DNA of 64,000 nucleotides from assembly GCF_900108365.1 (NCBI RefSeq), contig NZ_FNWQ01000005.1, forward strand, positions 186,001 to 250,000, written 5' to 3'. Numbering within the stretch: the first letter of the stretch is position 1; each line of letters begins with the position of its first letter. The stretch is from Chryseobacterium culicis. Lineage in GTDB: Bacteria; Bacteroidota; Bacteroidia; Flavobacteriales; Weeksellaceae. Below, piece after piece: positions 53,238 through 61,003 of this stretch. Position numbers and translations under genes: made by a program. The notes under the pieces are model-generated. The model saw only the letters and a program-made list of their open reading frames with translations. It had not been told where the DNA came from and searched no databases.

Positions 53238-54410
53238 TTACTTCAAAATCTTAAGAGTTCCTTTCGGATGGGTAAATGTACCGTCCGGAGCTGCAATATT
53301 TGAATAGATGACATTTTTATTATAATCCTGAATATGGGTTACATTGTAGCCAAGATGAGGCTCATGCCAATATACCATAAAAACATTTTTCGCTACTTCT
53401 ACAGCAGTATATTCTACCGTATCTGTACTGTTTTTTGAACTTCCGGCTGTTCCCGTGAACGTCATGGTTTTGTTATCTTTAAAATCAAGAATGAATGTAA
53501 CGCTTCCAAAATCCACTTCTACTTTACGTCCGATTGCAGGATACGGAGATTTCAGATCCCAGTTCATTTCTTTAAGATAAACTTTTGCTCCCATTTCAAG
53601 TTCCTCTTTTCCCGGCAGTTTAGGATACTTTTTAACCATAAAATCTGCAATGGCGGCTGGAGTTTTATTTTCAGTTACGGCTTGTTTATAATTTTCCAGA
53701 TAACCTTTCACAAAGCCAAGAGATTCCGGTGATGTGGAAGGCTCCGCAAAGTGGGAAGGGATCACCTTTTCAGGGTTCAGTGCTTTCATGGCATCAATCT
53801 GTGCGATCCACTGATCAATTGCTTTTGCATTCTGAGTATCTGCCATCCAAAGATGGGAGCCAACCGAAACTGAAATTCCGCCTGCAATGGTTTTGATGGA
53901 AGGAATCCAAAGAAAACTGTGTGCGGGATCTTCAGGATTTTGTCTGATTTCAATTTTATTTCCCTCAAGATCAGGAATAGAAACGGCGGCCTCAGGAACA
54001 ATGATTTCTGATGGTGCATCTGCTTTCAGCTGTGGTTTCCATACTGCGAGTTTATCATCTTTCGATGCTGAAATCAGATATGCCGTCTGAGCTGTTGAAA
54101 TAATTTTTGCGTTGGGAAAAGCTTTTTTAATGACATCCAGCCCGAAATAAAAATCAGGATCGCTGTGAGAAATAAAAACGGTTTTCAGGGTTTTTCCTGT
54201 TGCTTTTATCTCTTTTACCAGCTGTTCTGCATATTGCTTCTGGAACTGGGCATCCACCAGTATCGCATCTTTATCTCCGTAGATAATGGTAGATGTTATA
54301 GGAAAAATAGCTTTGCTTCCCGGGTTATATACTTTTACTTTGAGATTTCCCGCGAATACGCTGATGAATCCCAAAAGTGTTAATAACGACCATAATTTTT
54401 TCTGTATCAT
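53238..54410 (-). CDS. MBL-fold hydrolase-like exported protein
   Basis: A 390-residue protein with signal peptide (MIQKKLWSLLTLLGFISVFAG) and a metallo-beta-lactamase fold up to about residue 260 (YGDKDAILVDAQF, TVFISHSDPDFYFGLDV, PEKVIPSHFAEP). The metal motif normally written H-x-H-x-D-H reads HSDPDF, so two of its positions are altered. The C-terminal 110 residues resemble a MoaF-like beta-barrel (VEVDFGSVTFILDFKDNKTMTFTG). It lies 18 bases after the NAD(P)-binding gene and shares its Rrf2-controlled transcript. Substrate unknown. Confidence 0.78.
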   Translation of the reverse strand: MIQKKLWSLLTLLGFISVFAGNLKVKVYNPGSKAIFPITSTIIYGDKDAILVDAQFQKQYAEQLVKEIKATGKTLKTVFISHSDPDFYFGLDVIKKAFPNAKIISTAQTAYLISASKDDKLAVWKPQLKADAPSEIIVPEAAVSIPDLEGNKIEIRQNPEDPAHSFLWIPSIKTIAGGISVSVGSHLWMADTQNAKAIDQWIAQIDAMKALNPEKVIPSHFAEPSTSPESLGFVKGYLENYKQAVTENKTPAAIADFMVKKYPKLPGKEELEMGAKVYLKEMNWDLKSPYPAIGRKVEVDFGSVTFILDFKDNKTMTFTGTAGSSKNSTDTVEYTAVEVAKNVFMVYWHEPHLGYNVTHIQDYNKNVIYSNIAAPDGTFTHPKGTLKILK

Positions 54411-54428
54411 TTCTGTTCTTTTATAGGG

Positions 54429-55082
54429 TTAGTAGGCTGCGGTAAAACGTTCACGGATGTGGTTGTTCTGCTCCAATTCATCTACTAAAACTACTGCTAC
54501 ATCTTCTACAGAAAGGCGGCTTCTTCCGTTTTCATCAAATACTGGAGTTTCTAAAGAAGTTCTGTATTTTCCTGTTCTTTCTCCTACATTGGCCTGATTC
54601 ATCTCGATAGCTGGGCTGAAGAATGTCCAATCCAGTGTATTGTTTTCTTTGATTTTGTTTAAATAGTCTCTCGCTGCTGTTGCTCCCGGCTTGTATGCTT
54701 CAGGGAAATCCGGAGTATCTACGATTTGTACATTATCCGGAGTATAAAGGCTTCCGGCCCCACCTACTACAATCAGTCTTTTTACTCCTGACTGCTCTAC
54801 AGCTTTTTCAATATTTTCTGAGCCATTTAAAAAATCGTTGTACAGATTAGGATTCGTCCATCCTGCGTTGAATGTACTGATGACAGCATCACTTCCTTTC
54901 AATGCTTCAGCTAATTCTTCCACGTTATTCACATCAACGCTTTTTGCGGTTACATTTTCCTGTGTTTTTACTTTAGATGCGTCTCTTACCAATGCTTCCA
55001 CTGCATATCCTCTGTCTGCCAATTCTGATACTACGTGTGCTCCTACAAATCCTGTTGCACCGATTACTGCTACTTTTTTCAT
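54429..55082 (-). CDS. NAD(P)-binding atypical SDR (NmrA/YwnB-like)
   Basis: A 217-residue protein with the Rossmann motif IGATGFVGAHVVSEL at residues 6-20 and the extended-SDR features LKGSDAVISTFNAG and RLIVVGGAGSLY. The C-terminal SRLSVEDVAVVLVDELEQ is typical of NmrA/YwnB-like NAD(P)-sensing or oxidoreductase proteins. First gene of an operon with the MBL-fold gene. A 19-bp candidate Rrf2 operator lies 22 bases upstream of its start. Confidence 0.85.
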   Translation of the reverse strand: MKKVAVIGATGFVGAHVVSELADRGYAVEALVRDASKVKTQENVTAKSVDVNNVEELAEALKGSDAVISTFNAGWTNPNLYNDFLNGSENIEKAVEQSGVKRLIVVGGAGSLYTPDNVQIVDTPDFPEAYKPGATAARDYLNKIKENNTLDWTFFSPAIEMNQANVGERTGKYRTSLETPVFDENGRSRLSVEDVAVVLVDELEQNNHIRERFTAAY

Positions 55083-55104
55083 AATGTTTTATTTTTAATT
55101 AAAT

Positions 55105-55123
55105 TGTAATAAATTTTGTTACA
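55105..55123. promoter_or_regulatory. Rrf2 operator candidate, site 1
   Basis: TGTAATAAATTTTGTTACA is the exact reverse complement of site 2 at 55586-55604, and the match extends to TTAAA on one side. It is an imperfect palindrome upstream of the NAD(P)-binding gene. Confidence 0.7.
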
Positions 55124-55140
55124 TTTAAGGGTAAAAAATT

Positions 55141-55551
55141 TTATTCAAACTGATCTGAAAATTCCTGTAATGATTTGTTTCCTAAAAAGTTTACCACCAA
55201 TTGATCTGTTTCCTGAAATAATGTATTTAAATGATCATTAATTTCTTTCCCTACACTGCATGCAGGATTGGGATTCTGGTTTTTCTTACCTAACACTTCT
55301 GTATTTTTTACGGCTTTATAGATCTCTGAAATAGTGATCAGTTCCGCATTCCTGGCAAGCTGGCTTCCTCCTTCTTTTCCCTGTCTGCTGATAATAAGAC
55401 CAGCTTCTCTCAATACGCTGATCTCCTTTCGGACTATCACCGGATTTACATTAATACTGCCGGCCATCCAGTCAGAAGTAAGCCACTCCTGAGGACTTTT
55501 CGCCAATAATGTCATAATATGTACTGCCGTAGCAAATCTTGTATTGTTCAT
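55141..55551 (-). CDS. Rrf2-family transcriptional regulator
   Basis: A 136-residue winged-helix regulator starting at the ATG at 55549-55551 (MNNTRFATAVHIMTLLA). The DNA-binding helices are in TSDWMAGSINVNPVIVRKEISVLREAGLI, and the wing is RQGKEGGSQLARN. One cysteine (NPNPACSVGKEI) is present rather than the three that ligate a cluster in IscR or NsrR, so it is more like the YwnA or CymR group. The gene is next to the operon it most likely controls. Identical 19-bp sites upstream of both units point to joint repression. Confidence 0.88.
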   Translation of the reverse strand: MNNTRFATAVHIMTLLAKSPQEWLTSDWMAGSINVNPVIVRKEISVLREAGLIISRQGKEGGSQLARNAELITISEIYKAVKNTEVLGKKNQNPNPACSVGKEINDHLNTLFQETDQLVVNFLGNKSLQEFSDQFE

Positions 55552-55564
55552 TGTAATTACATGG

Positions 55565-55593
55565 CAAAGATACACATTTTTTAAATGTAACAA
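55565..55593 (-). promoter_or_regulatory. Promoter of the Rrf2 gene, overlapped by the operator
   Basis: On the minus strand TTG (55593-55591), an 18-base spacer and TATCTTTG (55572-55565). The TTG lies inside operator site 2, so a bound repressor would block the -33 contact. Confidence 0.65.
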
Positions 55594-55604
55594 AATTTAT
55601 TACA
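55586..55604. promoter_or_regulatory. Rrf2 operator candidate, site 2
   Basis: TGTAACAAAATTTATTACA, identical in sequence (opposite orientation) to site 1, covers the -33 region of the Rrf2 promoter and suggests autorepression. Confidence 0.7.
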
Positions 55605-55616
55605 GTTAAATTTTTC

Positions 55617-56567
55617 TTAAAGGATTAATTTATCAAGATCCAGCAGCAAATAATTGATGTTCTGATTAATGGTTCGGGTTGCTGACTGCATCTGATTGAG
55701 CATAGCAGCGCGGTTATGAAGATCATCTGCTCTGTAAAAGCCGCCATCACTGAAAATAACGGACTTGTCTGCCGCTTCTTTTACATCATCAAACTGATAA
55801 TGAAGCCATCTTTGTTTCATGCTTCCAATGATGGAATGCTCTTCTTTATTGGAAAATTTTTTCTCAGTATACATGTACCAGATAAAAGGCGGAAAATTGG
55901 GAGATTCCAGTTTTTCTTTCCAAATGTCTCTCAAAAGATTTCTCTGGTGGATGAATTCCACTTTTTTTCCTTTGGGATTAAGGGTTGCCAAACCAAAACC
56001 AGCACCTAAGATACCTCCTCCAATACCAATAGCATTGTCCCAGCCATCGCTTTTTACAATTCCTCCCGCAATTGACGAGGCTGCTCCGGCAATGATTGAA
56101 TATAAAATAAGCTTATTGTTTCTGGAAGAATTCAGGTTGTCCACATAGTTTCCTATTTGTGCTACCCTTTCGCCTTCACAATCAAATTCTGCTGCCACTG
56201 CATCCAGTTCGGTTAATGCAATGGTAATTCTGCTGTTGATTTTGGTCTTGAGCTGTAATATCTTAACCTGTGAAGTCAGCGAGGAGTCTTTTTTAAGTTC
56301 AATGATTTTGTGAACATCACCCAGATTATTCAAAGCATTTAAGATTAAAATACTCTGGTCGGTAAACATTCCTTTCAGATCTTTATTAGCCGTCAGAATA
56401 GAATCCGAATTATAAGACGGCAACTTATTATTGTAATTATACTTAAAAGGGGCTTTACAATAGCTGTCTTTCAGGGTGAGAATATTCTGCTGGATGGCCT
56501 GATTTTTTTTTGAAACACAGGATACCAGTAAGCCAGCAACAGCAAAAAGGTAAAAAAGTTTTTTCAT
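55617..56567 (-). CDS. Hypothetical lipoprotein with glycine-rich hydrophobic segment
   Basis: A 316-residue protein with a lipoprotein signal (LLVSC-V, cysteine near residue 17). The middle (about residues 155-205) is a small-residue hydrophobic stretch (YSIIAGAASSIAGGIV, AIGIGGGILGAGFGLATL) that could insert in a membrane as a hairpin. The flanks are helical and charged. No family is recognised. It does not share an operon with an obvious partner: the FKBP gene upstream has its own terminator and the Rrf2 gene has its own promoter. Role unknown. Confidence 0.65.
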   Translation of the reverse strand: MKKLFYLFAVAGLLVSCVSKKNQAIQQNILTLKDSYCKAPFKYNYNNKLPSYNSDSILTANKDLKGMFTDQSILILNALNNLGDVHKIIELKKDSSLTSQVKILQLKTKINSRITIALTELDAVAAEFDCEGERVAQIGNYVDNLNSSRNNKLILYSIIAGAASSIAGGIVKSDGWDNAIGIGGGILGAGFGLATLNPKGKKVEFIHQRNLLRDIWKEKLESPNFPPFIWYMYTEKKFSNKEEHSIIGSMKQRWLHYQFDDVKEAADKSVIFSDGGFYRADDLHNRAAMLNQMQSATRTINQNINYLLLDLDKLIL

Positions 56568-56664
56568 ACAGTCATAAATTGTGTTATCCGGATGTATTGT
56601 AACCTCATCTCTTCTTCATTCTTCTTCCACTTGCAATTCATCAGTACGAATATAATACAAATAA

Positions 56665-56694
56665 AAAAATTTACCTGAAATCAGGTAAATTTTT
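56665..56694 (-). terminator. Terminator of the FKBP gene
   Basis: A perfect 14-bp stem (56665-56678 with 56681-56694) with A/T flanks lies 20 bases downstream of the stop codon at 56714. Confidence 0.8.
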
Positions 56695-56713
56695 AATCTA
56701 TTTTTAAGAAGGA

Positions 56714-57148
56714 TTATTTAATATCCAGCAATTCAACTTCGAAAACAAGAGTGCTGTTCGGTCCTATTTCTTTGCTGATCTCCTGATCTCCGTAGGCCAA
56801 ATGCGGTGGAATGATCAGTCTCCACTTACTTCCTACAGGCATAAGCTGAAGGGCTTCTGTCCATCCTGAAATAACTCTGTTTAAAGGAAAAGATGCAGGT
56901 GTACCTCTTTTTACGGAGCTGTCGAATACTTTTCCGGAAATCGTTGTTCCGTGATAGTGGCACTTTACAGTAGATTTAGGACCTGGTTTCGGGCCATCTC
57001 CTTCTGTGATGATTTCATACTGCAAGCCGCTTGGTAACTGCACAACGCTTTCTCTTTTACCATACTCTTCCATATATTCTTTACCATCTTTCAGGTTCTT
57101 TTCTGCCAATTCTTTTTTACGTTTAAATAACATATCTGCTACTCCCAT
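56714..57148 (-). CDS. FKBP-type peptidyl-prolyl isomerase
   Basis: A 144-residue protein starting at the ATG at 57146-57148 (MGVADMLFKRKKELAEKNLKDG), which follows a TATCTTTG box by a few bases; the longer open frame has no support. The N-terminal 40 residues form a charged helix. The FKBP domain carries VQLPSGLQYEIITEGDG, VKCHYHGTTISGKVFDSS, VISGWTEALQLMPVGSKWRLIIPPHLAYG and NSTLVFEVELLDI. It accelerates proline isomerisation during folding. No signal peptide is seen, so it is probably cytosolic. Confidence 0.92.
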   Translation of the reverse strand: MGVADMLFKRKKELAEKNLKDGKEYMEEYGKRESVVQLPSGLQYEIITEGDGPKPGPKSTVKCHYHGTTISGKVFDSSVKRGTPASFPLNRVISGWTEALQLMPVGSKWRLIIPPHLAYGDQEISKEIGPNSTLVFEVELLDIK

Positions 57149-57163
57149 ATGATAATTTTTGTA

Positions 57164-57171
57164 CAAAGATA
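57164..57171 (-). promoter_or_regulatory. -7 box TATCTTTG of the FKBP gene
   Basis: An exact TAnnTTTG match on the minus strand 16-23 bases upstream of the chosen start codon. It supports the short form of the gene. Confidence 0.5.
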
Positions 57172-57444
57172 AGGCTTTTTGGATTGGGAAAATGGAAGTA
57201 TGGGGGTGGAAGTAGGGAATCCGGAACATTTCGATACCAAACCTGATTGGTCTTCCGTCATTATTCAGCAAACAAATAAATACTGTTAATCAGCAATTTA
57301 AGGTACAGATTCAGTAAAAAAAATCTTTCTGGTAACTTCGGGCTTCGTTCTTCCAGCCCCTGCCTTACTCAAAATTCAAATAATTGTAATACTTATTTAA
57401 CACAGATTCCGAAACTTGGCGTTATAATTGGATTTAAAAACTAA

Positions 57445-58452
57445 ATGCCAAATCCATTAAAATATAATAAGAAGTTTGATGAACTGAATGAAGAGGAAAA
57501 AATACTTCTGGAAATCAATAAAAAAACAATTGCAGATTTTGTTGAACAATCCTCCTCCATCAGTGATGTCAATTATGCTACCAGGAATGCTCATGCTAAA
57601 ACCTACGCGGCAGCAAAGGGTGTATTTTGGATTGACCCTCATCTACCTGAAATATTACAGCCTTTTTTTGATAAGGATCAATTTGACCTTACCCTAAGAT
57701 TTTCTAATGCTCAGCTGAAAATTAAAAATTCGAAAAAAGATATTCCTGCTTACGGATTTGCAGTGCAGATCCGGGATGAAAAAGGATTACTGCTTGCGAA
57801 TTATCCTTTGGTTAATTTTCCTTTATTCCCTGTGAATTCGGTTTCCACTTTTTTAAAACTGTTTACTGCGGTCAATAAGCTTTATACTAAAAAATGGAGC
57901 AGCCTGTTTCCGATGCTTTATCAGCTGATCAAAATGCTTCCTTCTGTATGTACCGGTGATATGATCCGCAATATGATCAAACTCTTTACGAAAAGAAATG
58001 ACTTTATTCTTTCTTTTGATTATTATTCTATAGGGGCCTATCGTCTTGGAGATTGTATGATCAAAATAAAATTATGCCCTCAGGTTGTGGATAAAAATAC
58101 CGGCAGAAAACAAAAGGTGAAAGATGCTCTGCAACATTATCTGAAGACTCATGATTTTACTGCAGATGTTCTGATACAGATTTGCTATAATCTGAATGAT
58201 CAGCCCATCAATAAACTGAATGTGGAATGGAAAAATTCTCCCTTTGTAAAAATTGGAGAGCTGAGAATAGAGAAAAATTCTTTGCTGGATTCCCGTAACT
58301 GTACAACGGAGCTTCTTTCATTCAATCCGTTTGACAGTAAAATCTTTTTTCAGCCTGTGGGAAAGATTCAAAAGCTGAGAGATGAAGCTTATAAAGTTTC
58401 TGTGCAGACAAGGAGGAAGATCAATAAGCTGCTGCATGGTAAAAACAGCTAG
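57445..58452 (+). CDS. Catalase-family-like protein without proximal Tyr motif
   Basis: A 335-residue cytosolic protein with the outline of a catalase fold: TRNAHAKTYAAAKGVFWI (distal-histidine region, residue about 50), LTLRFSNAQ, YGFAVQIRDEKG, YSIGAYRLGDCMIKIKLCP and LSFNPFDSKIFFQPVGKIQKLRDEAYKVS. In true catalases a tyrosine in an R-x-F-x-Y-type motif near the C-terminus ligates heme from the other side. I cannot find it here. The protein may bind heme differently, act as a peroxidase-like or lipid-hydroperoxide enzyme, or be a divergent relative. It is monocistronic. Confidence 0.7.
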   Translation: MPNPLKYNKKFDELNEEEKILLEINKKTIADFVEQSSSISDVNYATRNAHAKTYAAAKGVFWIDPHLPEILQPFFDKDQFDLTLRFSNAQLKIKNSKKDIPAYGFAVQIRDEKGLLLANYPLVNFPLFPVNSVSTFLKLFTAVNKLYTKKWSSLFPMLYQLIKMLPSVCTGDMIRNMIKLFTKRNDFILSFDYYSIGAYRLGDCMIKIKLCPQVVDKNTGRKQKVKDALQHYLKTHDFTADVLIQICYNLNDQPINKLNVEWKNSPFVKIGELRIEKNSLLDSRNCTTELLSFNPFDSKIFFQPVGKIQKLRDEAYKVSVQTRRKINKLLHGKNS

Positions 58453-58522
58453 CATAATAATGAATGATACCGGATGTGTTATAAATTTTTGAATGCCGGT
58501 ATAAAGCTTTTATTCAAATAAA

Positions 58523-58551
58523 AAAGACTGTTCCGGGAACAGTCTTTCTTT
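58523..58551. terminator. Bidirectional terminator
   Basis: A 12-bp stem AAAGACTGTTCC / GGAACAGTCTTT between the plus-strand catalase-like gene and the minus-strand NTF2-like gene, followed by T residues on the plus strand. Confidence 0.8.
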
Positions 58552-58965
58552 TTAGCTGAACTTCCGGTCTTCTTCTTTGATAGCCAGATCATTGATGCTA
58601 GCGTATCTTTTAGCCATCAGTCCATTTTCATCAAACTCCCAGTTTTCATTTCCGTACGCTCTGAACCAATTGCCGTCTTTCGTCTGGTATTCATATTCGA
58701 AGCGTACAGCGATACGGTTGTCTGTATGCGCCCAATATTCTTTTTTAAGCTTATAATGAAGTTCTTTCTGCCACTTTTTCGTAAGAAATGTTACAATTTC
58801 TTCCCTGCCCTTTAGAAATGTATCTCTGTTTCTCCATTCGCTGTCGATGGTATATGCTTGGGACACTTTTTCAGGATTCTGGCTGTTCCAGGCGTCTTCC
58901 GCCAATTGAACTTTCTGCAGTGCTTTTTCAAGGTTGAAAGGCGGAAGCGGATGTTTTTGTTCCAT
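58552..58965 (-). CDS. NTF2-like DUF1348 protein
   Basis: A 137-residue protein of the NTF2-like alpha+beta barrel group. The DUF1348 signature is visible as AEDAWNSQNPEKVSQAYTIDSEWRNRDTFLKGREEIVTFL and VRFEYEYQTKDGNWFRAYGNENWEFDENGLM. Enzymatic activity is not known for the family. It follows the TetR gene by 3 bases, so it is probably controlled by that repressor. Confidence 0.87.
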   Translation of the reverse strand: MEQKHPLPPFNLEKALQKVQLAEDAWNSQNPEKVSQAYTIDSEWRNRDTFLKGREEIVTFLTKKWQKELHYKLKKEYWAHTDNRIAVRFEYEYQTKDGNWFRAYGNENWEFDENGLMAKRYASINDLAIKEEDRKFS

Positions 58966-58968
58966 AAT

Positions 58969-59496
58969 TTATTGTATTAAAATGGTTGCTATTCTTTTTG
59001 ATTTTTCTATTAATTCGTTGGATTTAAAAAGCTGACTTTCTATGATGCTGCTTTCAAAAAGCATATATATATGATCAGAAAGGATATCATCATGCAGCAG
59101 TTCAAAAAAATATTTTCTGAGATCTGCTTTATGAGACTGAATAACACTTAGGATTTTAATATTATCCATTGGTATTTCCGACAGAATATTCAGGAAACTG
59201 CATCCTCTGAAGTTTTCCTTTTTGTTCATATCAACCAGAAAATCGAAAGCTTTGATGATTTTAGATGTTGAATCTTCTTCGTTGGCTAAAAAAGTATTGA
59301 GTTCACCAAACCAATATTCGTGTCTCACATTCAGAAATTCTACACACAGATCTTCTTTGGATTTGAAATGCTGATAAAAGCTTGCTCTGGCTACTTCTGC
59401 TTCGGAGATAATCTGATTGATTCCGGTAGAATTGTACCCTTGTCTGGCAAACAATTGAAAGGTGGTTTCTATGATTCTTTCTTTTGGAGATTTCAT
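58969..59496 (-). CDS. TetR-family transcriptional repressor
   Basis: A 175-residue protein starting at the ATG at 59494-59496 (MKSPKERIIETTFQLFARQGYNSTGINQI). The N-terminal helix-turn-helix is GINQIISEAEVARASFYQHFKSKEDLC; the remainder is a ligand-binding helical domain. A perfect inverted repeat at 59538-59557 lies upstream of its -7 box and is the likely operator. It shares an operon with the DUF1348 gene. The effector is unknown. The longer open frame upstream of 59496 crosses this operator and is not coding. Confidence 0.87.
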   Translation of the reverse strand: MKSPKERIIETTFQLFARQGYNSTGINQIISEAEVARASFYQHFKSKEDLCVEFLNVRHEYWFGELNTFLANEEDSTSKIIKAFDFLVDMNKKENFRGCSFLNILSEIPMDNIKILSVIQSHKADLRKYFFELLHDDILSDHIYMLFESSIIESQLFKSNELIEKSKRIATILIQ

Positions 59497-59514
59497 TTGC
59501 TTTCTTTTATGGAA

Positions 59515-59522
59515 CAAATATA
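59515..59522 (-). promoter_or_regulatory. -7 box TATATTTG of the TetR gene
   Basis: An exact TAnnTTTG match on the minus strand 19-26 bases upstream of the start codon. The expected -33 position falls in the operator at 59538-59557. Confidence 0.5.
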
Positions 59523-59537
59523 TGAAAAAAAACAATG

Positions 59538-59557
59538 AACAGACTGATCTGTCTGTT
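59538..59557. promoter_or_regulatory. TetR operator candidate
   Basis: AACAGACTGATCTGTCTGTT has perfect 7-bp arms (AACAGAC / GTCTGTT) and a 6-base spacer. It lies 42-61 bases upstream of the TetR start codon and covers the expected -33 region. Confidence 0.65.
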
Positions 59558-59824
59558 TTATTTGGAAAATATTTTTTTGGAATGAAATTTTGGAAAACGC
59601 AAAGGGCTAGATTTTTATTGGTTAAGCATAGTAAGGACGCAAGAATTTTTTCTCCGATAAAATTTAATACCGCTAATAATATGGCTTTGAATGATATAGA
59701 CAATTCACAAAAATAACATTGTTGAAATCTAAATTTGAGCGAAATCGAAATATTCCTGCGCCTTAAAAACACTATTAATATTAATCTTTAGCGCTTTTGC
59801 GTTTTTCCAATAACAAACAAAAAA
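59558..59824. other. Gene-free region upstream of the TetR operator
   Basis: Together with the operator and promoter this makes a 375-base space between the TetR start and the terC stop. Open frames here have no support; I see only the terC terminator at its far end. Confidence 0.4.
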
Positions 59825-59847
59825 CCTCCAGAAATAAATTCCAGAGG
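59825..59847 (-). terminator. Terminator of terC
   Basis: On the minus strand CCTC-TG-GAA pairs with TTC-TG-GAGG around a short loop, then TTTTTT. The two internal bases are unpaired. Confidence 0.65.
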
Positions 59848-59871
59848 CTTTTTATATATTTTTAAATAAGA

Positions 59872-60918
59872 TTATTTTTCTTCCAGTTCTTCTTTCTTTT
59901 CTTCCTCTTTTTCAGGGAAAATGATGGATAAAAGAACAGAGATCACCAATACTCCTCCTACAATTCCCAATGAAACCGGAGACGGAATATGGATCCATGG
60001 TGCAATAAGCATTTTAACTCCGATGAATGACAGGATAATGGCCAATCCGTATGGAAGTTTGCTGAACATATGGATAAAGTTTGCCAGCAGGAAATACAAT
60101 GATCTTAATCCTAGAATAGCAAAGATATTGGAGGTATAGAGGATGAACGGGTCATTTGAAATTGCAAAGATCGCCGGAATGGAATCTACTGCGAAAAGTA
60201 CATCAGTAAATTCAATAACCCCTACCACTACCAAAAGAGGTGTTGCCATCTTGATTCCGTTCTGGATGGTGAAGAATTTATCTCCATCATAGTTATCGGA
60301 AACTTTCCAGAAACTTTTGATCAGCCTTGCTCCTGCAGTATTGCTGTAATCTTCATCGTCATCATCGTCACCATCACCCCAGGATTTGATCCCCGCATAG
60401 ACCAGGAATAATCCGAACAAGGTCATTACAACATTGATTTTTACTGCTTCGCCGAAGATGTTCATTTCAGGAAGATAGGTAAGATTGATTAATCCTACTC
60501 CGGCAAAGATAAAGATAGCTCTGAAGATCAGTGCACCGATAATTCCCCAGAAAAGAACTTTATGATGAAGGTATTTCGGAACTTTGAAGAATCCGAAAAC
60601 GAGGATAAATACGAATAAGTTATCCACAGACAGGGCCTTCTCAATCCAGTAGGCTGCCTGGTACTGGGTAAATTTTTCTACTGCCAAAGCATGGCTTTCC
60701 GGGCTTCCATCGGTATTGAATACCCAATACACTACCCCAGAAAAAACCATTGAAAGTGAAATCCATACGATGGACCAGATTGTAGCTTCTTTGGAAGAGA
60801 CTTCATGACTTTTTTTATTAAATACTCCTAAGTCCAGAAGCAGCATGATAACGACTGTTACCGCAAATCCCCACACCAGACCTGGGTGCAGTTCTAAAAT
60901 ACTTTGATGTTTTTCCAC
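59872..60918 (-). CDS. terC: TerC-family integral membrane protein
   Basis: An inner-membrane protein of 348 residues with about eight membrane segments. Family motifs: EKALSVDNLFVFILVFGFFKVP, HKVLFWGIIGALIFRAIFI and VVGVIEFTDVLFAVDSIPAIFAIS. A hydrophilic loop with GDGDDDDDEDY lies near residue 185. The start is taken as the GTG at 60918 (MEKHQSILELHPGL), because no ATG exists nearby; a TTG at 60966 is the alternative. TerC proteins are linked to tellurite resistance and manganese export. It closes a cluster with two terD genes and telA. Confidence 0.85.
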   Translation of the reverse strand: MEKHQSILELHPGLVWGFAVTVVIMLLLDLGVFNKKSHEVSSKEATIWSIVWISLSMVFSGVVYWVFNTDGSPESHALAVEKFTQYQAAYWIEKALSVDNLFVFILVFGFFKVPKYLHHKVLFWGIIGALIFRAIFIFAGVGLINLTYLPEMNIFGEAVKINVVMTLFGLFLVYAGIKSWGDGDDDDDEDYSNTAGARLIKSFWKVSDNYDGDKFFTIQNGIKMATPLLVVVGVIEFTDVLFAVDSIPAIFAISNDPFILYTSNIFAILGLRSLYFLLANFIHMFSKLPYGLAIILSFIGVKMLIAPWIHIPSPVSLGIVGGVLVISVLLSIIFPEKEEEKKEELEEK

Positions 60919-61003
60919 TTGAGTTATGTTATTATATGATAAAAGCAATAGATGCACAGGGTACAAATATTGCTATTTTATTTATCCTTTGATTGACAAT
61001 TGA

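Noticed and set aside
57300..57400. GC-richer stretch upstream of the catalase-like gene considered as a tRNA or small RNA
   Set aside because: No cloverleaf and no anticodon loop; only a short possible stem.
59497..59772. Upstream extension of the TetR reading frame
   Set aside because: It crosses the -7 box and the inverted-repeat operator, and the extra residues do not fit the TetR N-terminus.
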